14,502 nt of DNA from JAWOHX01 sp046484975 (GCA_046484975.1 JAWOHX010000042.1:1-14502), one strand, 5' to 3'; positions 6,396 to 13,653 are shown, counted from the stretch's first letter. Made by a program: numbers and translations. Notes: a model not told the origin generated them from the letters alone.

Positions 6396-7535
6396 ATGGA
6401 GAAAATCACCTTTTTCCACTGTGGAGACATCCACCTGGACTGGAAGTTTTCCTCCCTGTCCGACAAGCCGGGGTTGCCGAAGGAAAGAAGGGAGGACATC
6501 CTCCGTTCCTTCCTGGGACTCATCGGGAAAGCCAAAGAGAAAAAGCCGGATTTCCTCTTTGTCGCCGGGGACCTGTTCGAACAGGAATACACTTCCTCCA
6601 GGACCATGCTCACACTGGTCAAGGCTTTTTCTGAGATTCCTTCCACCCGGGTGGTTCTGATTCCCGGGAATCATGATTTTGAAGCGGGAAATTCCTTTTA
6701 CAAGACCACCACCTGGAATGAGAACGTGTTTTTCCTCGGAGAGGAAAATCACTGCAGGGTTTTCGAAGCCCAAAACACATGCATCCATGGAATCGGATTT
6801 GGGCCTGGCCACGGCCAGAGCCATCGGATTCAGGGAATGCGTCTGGACCCGGGTAGGATCAATATCCTTCTGTTCCATGGGGACATCGACTTAAAAATCG
6901 GACAGCGGGATTACAATGCGGTGACATCCGGGATGCTTGCCTCCAAAAACTTCGATTATGTGGCAGCTGGACACACCCATGGCATGAAAAAAGACATCGG
7001 CGGACACAAGATGATATTCAACCCGGGGAGTCTGGAGCCCCTGGGTTTCGACGAACCCGGAGTCCATGGGTATTTCGAGGGAAGTCTGGAAAAAGGAAAA
7101 CCCCCGGCAATCGAATTCATCCCCCATGCCGGGACCGTATATATCGAGGAAAAGGCAGACATCACTGGCATCTCCTCAGACGAGGAGCTGGAAAAACTAC
7201 TGGCATCCAGGATGGATGACAGGAAAGCATTGTACAAAATGATACTGACGGGAAAAAAACCATTGTTCTACCAGCCCGATTCAAGGGCGGTCGGGAAGAA
7301 GCTGGCAGATAAATGCCGGTATGTGAAGATCAGGGATGACAGCAAGACGGCGGTCACCCGGGAGGAATTGGCACTGATGAAGGGCCTGAGGGGATCCTTT
7401 GCCCGGCTGATGCTTGAGAAAATGGAAAAATCCAGGGATGGGGACGAGGTTATACTTCTGGGCAGGGCGTTGCATTATGGCATCACTGCCATTGAAGAGG
7501 GAAGGCTGGACCTTGATTTTGGAGAAGATTCATGA
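6396..7535 (+). CDS. yhaO: SbcD/Mre11-like metallophosphoesterase, YhaO type
   Basis: A 379-residue nuclease-type calcineurin-like phosphoesterase. All metal-binding motifs are intact: GDIHLD (10-15), GDLFE (58-62), GNHD (91-94), HGD (161-163) and GHTHG (192-196). The family includes SbcD, Mre11 and Bacillus YhaO, which act on double-strand DNA ends with an SMC-like ATPase partner. The C-terminal 150 residues are a capping and partner-binding region with no motif I recognise. The downstream gene overlaps by ATGA and encodes the expected ATPase, so the two products very likely form a complex. The start is ATG 6396 with a GGGAAGGA ribosome binding site. SbcD is the alternative name, but partner architecture favours YhaO. 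Confidence 0.88.
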   Translation: MEKITFFHCGDIHLDWKFSSLSDKPGLPKERREDILRSFLGLIGKAKEKKPDFLFVAGDLFEQEYTSSRTMLTLVKAFSEIPSTRVVLIPGNHDFEAGNSFYKTTTWNENVFFLGEENHCRVFEAQNTCIHGIGFGPGHGQSHRIQGMRLDPGRINILLFHGDIDLKIGQRDYNAVTSGMLASKNFDYVAAGHTHGMKKDIGGHKMIFNPGSLEPLGFDEPGVHGYFEGSLEKGKPPAIEFIPHAGTVYIEEKADITGISSDEELEKLLASRMDDRKALYKMILTGKKPLFYQPDSRAVGKKLADKCRYVKIRDDSKTAVTREELALMKGLRGSFARLMLEKMEKSRDGDEVILLGRALHYGITAIEEGRLDLDFGEDS

Positions 7536-9652
7536 AGATTACCAGGCTCTATGTCAAAGGATACGGGAAAATTAAGGAAAGGGAAATCGTTTTCCAGGAT
7601 GGACTGAACCTTGTCTATGGGAAAAATGAAACGGGGAAATCCACCCTTTTGTCCTTCATCAAAGCAATGCTCTTCGGGTTTTCCACTACGAGATCCGGAC
7701 CGGACCCAATGCTGGAAAGCAAGAAATACATGCCTTGGGACGGCGGGGAATACGGCGGGACGCTGGAATTGGAAAAAGATGACGGCCTTTCCCTGCGCAT
7801 TCAGACGGATTTTACCTCCAGGGTCTCCAAAGTATACGACCATACCCTCAAAGACATCACCGGGCAGTTTCCCTACAACAAGAGGGAAGGGCTCAAGATG
7901 GGGGAAACACTGTTTGAAATGGACCGGGACTGTTTTGAGAACACCGCTTTCATCCGACAGAGCCGCACTGCCCTTCTGGCAGGGGAGATGGAGGCTGTTT
8001 TTGAGAAAATCACCAATCTTTCACAAACGGGGATGGAGAACACATCGGTTGCGGATGCCAGGAAAGTGCTGGCCCAGGCCGTCCGGCAAATCGGCAACGA
8101 CAGGACTGTGAACCGCCCTTACAATACCATCAGGGAAAAACTGTCCGGCCAAGAGAGAAAACTAAAAGCCGCCCTGGAAAAAAGGGAGCAGATGACGGGT
8201 TACATGGAACTCCAGAAAAAAATGGCCCCGGAGATTGAGAAAAGAAAGGCCAGACTGGAGGTGCTGAGGAGGACCCGTGCCGCTAAATCCCTTTTTGACG
8301 AAAAGAAGACCATCGTCGGACAAAAGACCAGAATCCTGGAAATGGACGAGGACATTAGGATGCTGGATGAGTCCGTGTATCACCTTGAAAAACAAAAACT
8401 GGAGCTGAAGGACATGGGAAGGATGAAGGAACAGGACATCCTCGACAAAATCCGTTTTGTCTCTGCCGCTTCGGAGAAAGAAAAGAACCTGGGAGGCCGG
8501 GAGCATCTCAAGGAGATTGAATCCAGGAAGAAAATGAAAAGGCGCAGGAGGATGATTGCCGGGCTTTCCGGTGTTGTCCTGTGCCTTGCCTCTCCGTTCA
8601 TCTGGGGATTCCATGTCATTTTGTTCGCATTCCTACTCCTTATGGGACTTGGCTTGCTGGCATGGACGGCCCGGGACATCCTGAAAGACCAGAACGACGC
8701 CGAACTGCTTCGCCTGAAAAAAGAGCACGGGGAATATGAAAGCCTGATGAAGGAGAAAGAAACCCTCAATGAATATTTCATTTCCTTTGGGGAAAACAGG
8801 ATTCAGACATTTTTTGAAGCGGAAATGAAACTCAACAAGCTTTTTGAAAAGAAAAGGTTCCTGGACAAGATCAACCAGGATATCGAAATGGAAAACAAAA
8901 GGAAAAACCAGCTGGAAAAGATCCGCCAGGGCATTCTTGTCGAAGCGGGGTATAAGGAATACAAGGAGCTTTTGACCCGTGAGAAGACGCTGACTGCAGC
9001 CATCAAAGAAAAGGGGGCAGACGAGGCCGTTCTGGATGAAGGGGAATACGACAGGCTTCTGGAGGAAACGGAGGGCATGGACAAGGAACTGGCGGGAGTC
9101 AAAGCGCTTCTTTCGGAATACTGGTCCAGGGACGAGGACATAGTGCAGCTTACTGAGGACATGGATGCCTGCAGGCAGAAGCTGGAAGAGATGGAAAAAG
9201 AGAAAAAGGCCCTGGAGACAGCGGCTGAGACCATCCTGCAGGCTTCCCATCTGCTGCAGGAAGACATCATCCCGGGACTCAACGAAAACATGAGCGCATT
9301 GCTGGAAAAGATCACCTCAGGCGTCCACACCGGCATCGCCACCAGCCAGGACAAAGAGCTGCATGCGGACCACCAAAACTCCATCAAGCCCATCCACGCC
9401 TTCAGTGAAGGGACAGTGGACCAGATGTACTTCTCCCTGAGAGTTGCCGCCAGCAACCTTTTTTCAAAAAAAGAAGCCATCCCCCTGCTCATCGATGAAG
9501 CCTTCGCATTTTATGACGAGGAACGGACCGGAAACACCTTCAACATCCTGGGAGAGCTTGCAAAAACCAGGCAGGTCATCCTGTTCACCTGCAAGGAAAA
9601 AGAAATGAAAATAGGGAAAAAACATGGAAAAGCCCATGAAATCATTCTTTGA
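7532..9652 (+). CDS. yhaN: SbcC/Rad50-like ATPase with membrane hairpin, YhaN type
   Basis: A 706-residue ABC-type ATPase of the SMC/Rad50 class. Walker A is GKNETGKST at 30-38; after two long charged coiled-coil stretches the C-terminal lobe has the ABC signature FSEGTVDQMYFSLR at about 624-637 and Walker B PLLIDEAF at about 651-658. In the middle, at about 341-381, lie two hydrophobic segments separated by a short turn (around SPFIWGF), preceded by a basic KRRRR stretch. No CxxC zinc hook is present. The hairpin would put the tip of the coiled coil in the membrane, as I recall for YhaN proteins. The protein is shorter than Bacillus YhaN. It is translationally coupled to yhaO and presumably processes DNA ends at the membrane (inference). 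Confidence 0.87.
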   Translation: MKITRLYVKGYGKIKEREIVFQDGLNLVYGKNETGKSTLLSFIKAMLFGFSTTRSGPDPMLESKKYMPWDGGEYGGTLELEKDDGLSLRIQTDFTSRVSKVYDHTLKDITGQFPYNKREGLKMGETLFEMDRDCFENTAFIRQSRTALLAGEMEAVFEKITNLSQTGMENTSVADARKVLAQAVRQIGNDRTVNRPYNTIREKLSGQERKLKAALEKREQMTGYMELQKKMAPEIEKRKARLEVLRRTRAAKSLFDEKKTIVGQKTRILEMDEDIRMLDESVYHLEKQKLELKDMGRMKEQDILDKIRFVSAASEKEKNLGGREHLKEIESRKKMKRRRRMIAGLSGVVLCLASPFIWGFHVILFAFLLLMGLGLLAWTARDILKDQNDAELLRLKKEHGEYESLMKEKETLNEYFISFGENRIQTFFEAEMKLNKLFEKKRFLDKINQDIEMENKRKNQLEKIRQGILVEAGYKEYKELLTREKTLTAAIKEKGADEAVLDEGEYDRLLEETEGMDKELAGVKALLSEYWSRDEDIVQLTEDMDACRQKLEEMEKEKKALETAAETILQASHLLQEDIIPGLNENMSALLEKITSGVHTGIATSQDKELHADHQNSIKPIHAFSEGTVDQMYFSLRVAASNLFSKKEAIPLLIDEAFAFYDEERTGNTFNILGELAKTRQVILFTCKEKEMKIGKKHGKAHEIIL

Positions 9653-9658
9653 TTCCAC

Positions 9659-9687
9659 TTGTTATTTTCCAAAAAAAGAAATACAAT
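9659..9687 (+). promoter_or_regulatory. Promoter for the lipoprotein gene
   Basis: TTGTTA (9659-9664) and TACAAT (9682-9687) are separated by exactly 17 bases, matching 4/6 and 5/6 of the SigA consensus. The expected start of transcription, near 9694, lies about 34 bases before the ATG at 9728. No terminator hairpin is seen after yhaN, so read-through from the upstream operon may add to this. Confidence 0.55.
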
Positions 9688-9727
9688 CAGCATACGGGGA
9701 AAAAGGTTGATCAATGGTGGGACATTC

Positions 9728-10249
9728 ATGGCCAGAAAAATTGTATTTTTATTTATGTTTTTCGCAGTAATCCTGTCTTCCTGCACCGTGGGAGACATCA
9801 ACAGGATCCAAACAAAGTATGACGGCGAGCCTTTGGAAGTGGCGGAAAGAAAAAAGATTGTCGTGAACGGGGTGTGCGAATTCCAAATCATCGGATCCCT
9901 GTTTACGGATGCCATCCGCGACCCGAAACAACCCGAACCCTATGTCTTGCCAAAGGAACACTGCATCATCTTCGATGTGATCATTGAAATCAAGCCTTAT
10001 CAGAACCTGGTACCCGCTGATTTGTTCGAGGTCTATGAAAAAGAGGGATATCCTTTCGACTATCTGGTCAGGGATTCCAGGACGGGAACCGCCCTGGCCC
10101 CTACTGCGACGATATACGCCAACCAGACCTATGTCATCCATTACTACAGCGGCTACCATATGGCCGAAGCCTATTCAACACGGCCCATTCTCATAAAGAT
10201 AAAGGCCAGGAAGGCCGACGAAGTAATGTTTGTGTATAAGGCGAGATGA
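9728..10249 (+). CDS. Small lipoprotein of unknown function
   Basis: A 173-residue protein with a lipoprotein signal peptide: MARKIVFLFMFFAVILSSC, with lipobox LSSC and Cys19 as the likely lipidated residue. It should be anchored to the outer face of the membrane. The mature part is rich in beta-strand patterns (CIIFDVIIEIKPYQNL, PTATIYANQTYVIHYYSGYH, PILIKIKA), which suggests an immunoglobulin-like or similar sandwich; I do not recognise the family. ATG 9728 is chosen because it begins the signal peptide and has GGTGGG upstream; the open frame from 9659 would put 23 charged residues before it. The stop directly abuts the stop of the convergent DnaD-like gene. Confidence 0.78.
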   Translation: MARKIVFLFMFFAVILSSCTVGDINRIQTKYDGEPLEVAERKKIVVNGVCEFQIIGSLFTDAIRDPKQPEPYVLPKEHCIIFDVIIEIKPYQNLVPADLFEVYEKEGYPFDYLVRDSRTGTALAPTATIYANQTYVIHYYSGYHMAEAYSTRPILIKIKARKADEVMFVYKAR

Positions 10250-11413
10250 TCATTTCTTGCTGCAACCGCAAGGCTTTCCGTTCTGGAGGAGTCCGGTGTC
10301 CTTGCATTTTCTGCAGGTATAGATAGGTTCCAGATAATCGGGTCCCAGACCGCGGCTTTCAAGAATCTCATTGAAGGCCTTTTCTTTTTCCCGGATCTGC
10401 CCGATGACAAGTGTTTTTTTTGTTTTGCCCAGGGAGACGGCCTGGATGCTCAGCTCAGTGATTTCATCGTTCAGGATCTTGAGCGCGGGGACTTCGGTGA
10501 ACAGGTTCTTTTTGCGTTCCTCCAGAAGCCTGCCGTTGTTCTGCCGCAGGGTTTTAAAATGTTCCGGATCCTGTCCGACGGGGACAGGGGCATCCACCTG
10601 GGAGACTTTCCGGACCCCTTCTTTGTGCCAGGTGGTCAGGATCTTGTGGACATATTCCATGTTGGGATTGCTGATCTTCGTTGTCTTGCTCAAGGCCAGG
10701 TCGATGATGTCCATCCCGAAGCCGTATTCAAAAAGCCATTTTCTGATGTATCCGGTCTCATACTCGGTGAACGGGGTCTTTCTCTGGAGCTTTTTGGCGA
10801 TTTGGATGAAGATGTCGTTGAGTTTCTTGTGCTCACCCGAATATTTCTCCAGGTCGAAGTGGTTTTTGATGCCTGCATCGTACCAGTTCCTGGCCACGGC
10901 GCTCACATAGGCGCGTTTCAGTTTCCCGGATTCCGCACAATGGTTGAACAGAGAAAACATGACGTCCTCATCGAATTTATACTGTGAAAACCACAACTCG
11001 ATGTCGGTATACCAGGTGAGGCCCATGAGTCCCTGGAAAAACTGTTTGTTGATGGAGGAGATGGCATCCCTTTTCCCCCCGTCTTTGTCCGTCAGTGGGA
11101 CCGACCGCTGCACAAAATGGTGAGTGATAAATTGCTGTTTGAGGTCCGTCAGGCACAAATCCTTTCCTTTTTTCATAAGAAGATTTTTCTCCAGGAAAAC
11201 ATCGATGGCTTCCTTGATTTCCCCGGCGGGGACATCCAGAACGGAGGAGAGTTCCTCCTCAGTGAATTTTTTCATGTTTCTGATTAAGAAAAGCAAGTAC
11301 AGGTAGACCTTCACCTGATTTCCCGTCAGGGAAGAAAGATGCTCCGTGATGAAAATATCCGAAACAGCCGTATCGGTGAATATGAAGGACTTGGACTCTT
11401 CAATGACGTTCAT
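10250..11413 (-). CDS. DnaD-domain replication protein fused to a helicase-loader zinc domain
   Basis: A 387-residue protein. Residues about 25-90 look like a winged-helix domain (LTGNQVKVYLYLLFLIRN, then FTEEELSSVLDV). Two DnaD-like helical domains follow, at about 120-183 (FFQGLMGLTWYTDIELWF ... RAYVSAVARNWYDAGI) and 212-267 (TPFTEYETGYIRKWLFEYGF ... YVHKILTTWHKEGV). In Firmicutes such proteins help load the replicative helicase at origins or restart sites. Residues about 295-387 instead resemble the N-terminus of clostridial DnaC/DnaI loaders: charged helices, then GPDYLEPIYTCRKCKDTG and PCGC, with zinc ligands Cys367, 370, 382 and 384. The protein stops there and no AAA+ ATPase follows. 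ATG 11413 has GGGAG upstream. DnaD family is confident; the loader-like tail is recognised from memory of the family. Confidence 0.85.
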   Translation of the reverse strand: MNVIEESKSFIFTDTAVSDIFITEHLSSLTGNQVKVYLYLLFLIRNMKKFTEEELSSVLDVPAGEIKEAIDVFLEKNLLMKKGKDLCLTDLKQQFITHHFVQRSVPLTDKDGGKRDAISSINKQFFQGLMGLTWYTDIELWFSQYKFDEDVMFSLFNHCAESGKLKRAYVSAVARNWYDAGIKNHFDLEKYSGEHKKLNDIFIQIAKKLQRKTPFTEYETGYIRKWLFEYGFGMDIIDLALSKTTKISNPNMEYVHKILTTWHKEGVRKVSQVDAPVPVGQDPEHFKTLRQNNGRLLEERKKNLFTEVPALKILNDEITELSIQAVSLGKTKKTLVIGQIREKEKAFNEILESRGLGPDYLEPIYTCRKCKDTGLLQNGKPCGCSKK

Positions 11414-11433
11414 TTCGTACTCCCGTGAATATC

Positions 11434-11462
11434 ATTATACAGAAACACACAAGGGCAGTAAA
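11434..11462 (-). promoter_or_regulatory. Promoter of the DnaD-like gene
   Basis: Read on the minus strand, TTTACT (11462-11457) and a perfect TATAAT (11439-11434) are separated by 17 bases. Transcription would begin near 11427, leaving a leader of about 14 bases that holds just the ribosome binding site. The bases between here and the tRNA promoter (11463-11598) contain no supported gene, only weak dyads (GGGTT 11480-11484 with AACCC 11515-11519). Confidence 0.65.
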
Positions 11463-11598
11463 GGGATTCATCGTGAAAAGGGTTGTTGGTGTTTTTGAAA
11501 ACAGAAGGGGAAGGAACCCGATGTCAGACAATGATTCAACAACAAAAAAACAAAGAGGATGGTCATGATGCGTGACACAAGCAAAAAATTTTGCCCGG

Positions 11599-11627
11599 TT
11601 GATTTTTATACCCCTTTATATTATGAT
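11599..11627 (+). promoter_or_regulatory. Promoter of tRNA-Arg
   Basis: TTGATT (11599-11604) and TATGAT (11622-11627) are spaced by 17 bases, and the tRNA begins 15 bases after the -10 element. This places the start of transcription a few bases upstream of the mature 5' end, which would be trimmed by RNase P. Confidence 0.7.
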
Positions 11628-11641
11628 ATATCTTAACCTGT

Positions 11642-11718
11642 GCGCCTATAGCTCAATTGGATAGAGCGTTTGACTACGGATCAAAAGGCTGGGGGTTCGA
11701 ATCCTCTTGGGCGCACCA
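11642..11718 (+). tRNA. tRNA-Arg (anticodon ACG) with encoded CCA
   Basis: A complete cloverleaf can be drawn. The acceptor stem GCGCCTA pairs with TGGGCGC (one G-U pair), followed by A and an encoded CCA. The D arm is GCTC...GAGC. The anticodon stem TTTGA/TCAAA closes the loop CTACGGA, so the anticodon is ACG at 11676-11678; its A34 is normally converted to inosine by TadA, reading CGU, CGC and CGA. The variable loop is short and the T loop is TTCGAAT with a stem containing two G-U pairs. It has its own promoter and terminator and lies between two minus-strand genes. Confidence 0.97.
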
Positions 11719-11735
11719 GAAGTTCATGATATAGA

Positions 11736-11773
11736 CTGCCGCATCGTCATGGATGCGGCAGTTCCTATTTTAT
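11736..11773 (+). terminator. Rho-independent terminator after tRNA-Arg
   Basis: A perfect 10-bp stem, CTGCCGCATC (11736-11745) with GATGCGGCAG (11752-11761), has a six-base loop and is followed by the T-rich TTCCTATTTTAT. It lies 17 bases after the tRNA CCA. On the minus strand the trailing sequence is not T-rich, so it should act mainly on plus-strand transcription. Confidence 0.75.
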
Positions 11774-11809
11774 AGACACCTTTGCATCGGTGGGAACAAG
11801 GCATCGGGG

Positions 11810-12958
11810 TTAATATCGGAAGATTGCGGCGACGCCTGTGTCGCCGGGCATTTTGTTTCCGGGCAGGACAACCACGCGGCCGCTGTTCTTCAGGACATGT
11901 TCCGCAAGGTCTTCCAGGATGTCTCCGGAACCGGGTTGGCCGGCTTCATCCGGTTCCATTTGACCAGTGACGCTGTCAATTTTTCCCGGCATGGTCCGCT
12001 CCTCTTCAATATAAAGGGCTTCAACCCGGTTTTCAAAAGCTGCCTTTAAGACCTGAGCCAGTTCACATGACCCCAGGGAGTCCGCCTTTGCTTTTTCATA
12101 GGCATTGGTCCATTTCCGTATCTTTTCCAGGTTGAGGGGTTCGATTAGTTCAAGGGCTTTTTTACTCAACTGATCCATTTCCAGTGAATCATAGGAGGAA
12201 TGGATGCCTTCCTCCATGAGATACGGGTTGTGGCTGATTCGCTTGAATGTGGAATGGTACTCTTTCAAAGCAACCAGAATCAATGGCAGACCGGAGGGCT
12301 TCGAATGGTTTTCCAATACATACCTGTCTACATGCCGATAATATTTCTCCATGTCCTTTTCGATTTCCTCCTTGCTGTCCCCATGGCCATGGTACATGGT
12401 GGAACCACCCGTGCCCCCGTAGGACCCATGGGTCAGGGAAGGGTCTGTAAGTTGTTCCCCCAGGACTTCCTCCAAGGTTCTGGGAACGCCTGGATCCAAA
12501 ACGATTTCCTCGAACCCATGCCGGTTTCCCTGGTACAAGGAAAAGTTGTTGCGGCTCAGTCCCAGCAGCTGGTATCTCTCCAGGGATTGGAAAGCCTTGA
12601 TCAGCGGCTTGATATGAAAACTGTCAGACACGACGGCAAGTTCCTTCACCGGGGTGTTGAGGTGGTATACAAGACACTTTTCCCGGTTCGCCAGAACGGC
12701 TATGCCGGCATGGGTGTGGTTCCAGAAAAGCTTGTTCTTTTCAATCTGATAGAAAGGTTTGAGCAAGGATTGAATGAAATCCTTTTTATGGTCCTCTGCC
12801 AGCGCATGTTCAATCTTCCGAAGAAGATTCCTGAAAACAACTGAATCCTGCCTGTTTTCAGGGTATTGCCTGTGGGTCGGCTGATAAAGGGAAATATGCG
12901 GGCCACCCGAATCAAATACCATATCATATGGGAAGTGATGCACGATCTCATACAGCAT
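11810..12958 (-). CDS. Bacterial archaeo-eukaryotic release factor-like protein (baeRF)
   Basis: A 382-residue cytoplasmic protein, no signal peptide. The N-terminal ISLYQPTHR (22-30), the central strand pattern FWNHTHAGIAVLANREKCLVYHL written here as two parts (79-90 and 91-100), YQLLGLSRNNFSLYQGNRHG, the HGHGD motif (190-194) followed by KYYRHVDRYVLE, PLILVALKEYHSTFKRIS (225-242) and a C-terminal GDTGVAAIFRY fit the bacterial homologues of archaeal and eukaryotic aRF1/eRF1 described by comparative genomics. These are predicted to act in ribosome rescue or translation quality control; no function is proved. A glycine-rich loop GSYGGTGGST (178-187) precedes HGHGD. ATG 12958 has AAAGGAG upstream and its own promoter. 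The assignment rests on remembered family patterns. Confidence 0.72.
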   Translation of the reverse strand: MLYEIVHHFPYDMVFDSGGPHISLYQPTHRQYPENRQDSVVFRNLLRKIEHALAEDHKKDFIQSLLKPFYQIEKNKLFWNHTHAGIAVLANREKCLVYHLNTPVKELAVVSDSFHIKPLIKAFQSLERYQLLGLSRNNFSLYQGNRHGFEEIVLDPGVPRTLEEVLGEQLTDPSLTHGSYGGTGGSTMYHGHGDSKEEIEKDMEKYYRHVDRYVLENHSKPSGLPLILVALKEYHSTFKRISHNPYLMEEGIHSSYDSLEMDQLSKKALELIEPLNLEKIRKWTNAYEKAKADSLGSCELAQVLKAAFENRVEALYIEEERTMPGKIDSVTGQMEPDEAGQPGSGDILEDLAEHVLKNSGRVVVLPGNKMPGDTGVAAIFRY

Positions 12959-13041
12959 GATGAGCTCCTTTCATTGCCTTTGTTGGCCGGAAGACGTATT
13001 CACTTGTCTATGACTTCCTTCAATCGACATAAAAACATTTT

Positions 13042-13075
13042 GAAGGTTGTGCGACACATATTGTGGAAAACCTTC
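13042..13075 (-). promoter_or_regulatory. 5' leader dyad upstream of the baeRF-like gene
   Basis: GAAGGTT (13042-13048) and AACCTTC (13069-13075) form a 7-bp inverted repeat with a 20-base interior that itself has a short dyad (TGTG/CACA). It starts at the predicted transcription start near 13076, so it would either fold at the very 5' end of the mRNA or act as an operator overlapping the start site. The leader runs about 118 bases to the ATG. Whether it is regulatory is not known. Confidence 0.35.
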
Positions 13076-13082
13076 CAGGCTG

Positions 13083-13112
13083 ATTATATCATATCGATGC
13101 TCTCACATAAAG
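13083..13112 (-). promoter_or_regulatory. Extended -10 promoter of the baeRF-like gene
   Basis: Read on the minus strand, TGATATAAT (13091-13083) is a perfect -10 box with the extended TGn element. The -35 region 17 bases upstream is poor (TTTATG), as is common for extended -10 promoters. No other gene is close enough upstream on the minus strand without passing the terminator at 13126-13153. Confidence 0.7.
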
Positions 13113-13125
13113 TCCTTCACGGACA

Positions 13126-13153
13126 AGAAAAAGCCCCTCGTATGAGAGGGACC
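13126..13153 (-). terminator. Rho-independent terminator of the small lipoprotein gene
   Basis: On the minus strand, CCCTC (13150-13146) pairs with GAGGG (13139-13135) around a six-base loop, extended by a G-U and a G-C pair, and is followed by TTTTTCTT. It lies about 35 bases past the stop codon of the lipoprotein gene and separates it from the baeRF promoter. Confidence 0.72.
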
Positions 13154-13185
13154 GAAAAAAGCATGGATTTGCAAGGTGTTATCCG

Positions 13186-13653
13186 TCAGTCAACGGTTTC
13201 GGGATACAATCTTTTCAATTCATCGGTGGTGATGTAAAGCCCGGGGTTGTCTGCGTCATAGGCCTCATTCCCCAACCATCTTTTCGTGGTGCCGGCCTGC
13301 GGGCCGGTATAGTAAGTCTCTGTCAGCCAGATTCTGCTGGCACCGACAATCTGGCCTCCCCTGATTTCAGGAAACAGGACCCACTCAAATTCCCTGGTGG
13401 TCTTGATGACCCCGTCGTCGTTGACCCGGTTGTTGACCTCGTCGGCGTAATCCGCGGCCCATGCTTCAAGAGCCGCCTGAAAATCGTATTCCGGTTCCGG
13501 GGGAACAGGAGATTCCGTCTCCGGCACAGGGGTTTCCTGCTCCGTCGGGGTAGGGGTCGAGGAAGCCAGGGGGTTGACCTTCACCTGGACCCTGCATGCT
13601 GCAATGAGCAAAACCATGAAGACAACAAGAATCAGCAGTGAGAATTTTTTCAT
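13186..13653 (-). CDS. Small lipoprotein with Pro/Thr-rich linker, unknown function
   Basis: A 155-residue protein beginning MKKFSLLILVVFMVLLIAAC, a lipoprotein signal peptide with lipobox IAAC and likely lipidated Cys20. A linker rich in Ser, Thr, Pro and Glu (about 31-54) leads to a small acidic domain (YDFQAALEAWAADYADEVNN ... TDELKRLYPETVD) that I do not recognise. It should sit on the outer face of the membrane, held away from it by the linker. ATG 13653 begins the signal peptide and has GGAAAGGGATGG upstream. It is a single-gene unit, with a terminator at 13126-13153 and a terminator upstream at 13785-13818. Confidence 0.8.
   Translation of the reverse strand: MKKFSLLILVVFMVLLIAACRVQVKVNPLASSTPTPTEQETPVPETESPVPPEPEYDFQAALEAWAADYADEVNNRVNDDGVIKTTREFEWVLFPEIRGGQIVGASRIWLTETYYTGPQAGTTKRWLGNEAYDADNPGLYITTDELKRLYPETVD

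Noticed and set aside
5778..6878. A 366-codon open frame on the minus strand
   Set aside because: It lies antisense to ispE, acpS and yhaO, which have intact motifs and ribosome binding sites; the translation shows no family pattern, and long antisense frames are expected at this base composition.
9511..10159. Search for the missing loader AAA+ domain downstream of the DnaD-like gene, including frameshifted frames on the minus strand
   Set aside because: The minus-strand frames here show no Walker A or other ATPase motif and lie antisense to yhaN and a lipoprotein gene with an intact signal peptide, so the DnaD-like gene is not simply broken by a nearby frameshift.
11521..11636. Two tiny overlapping frames (15 and 23 codons, ATGA overlap at 11565-11568), each with a purine-rich sequence upstream
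   Set aside because: They are very short, show no family pattern, and the second runs through the tRNA promoter. They would be worth noting only if ribosome profiling or conservation supported them.
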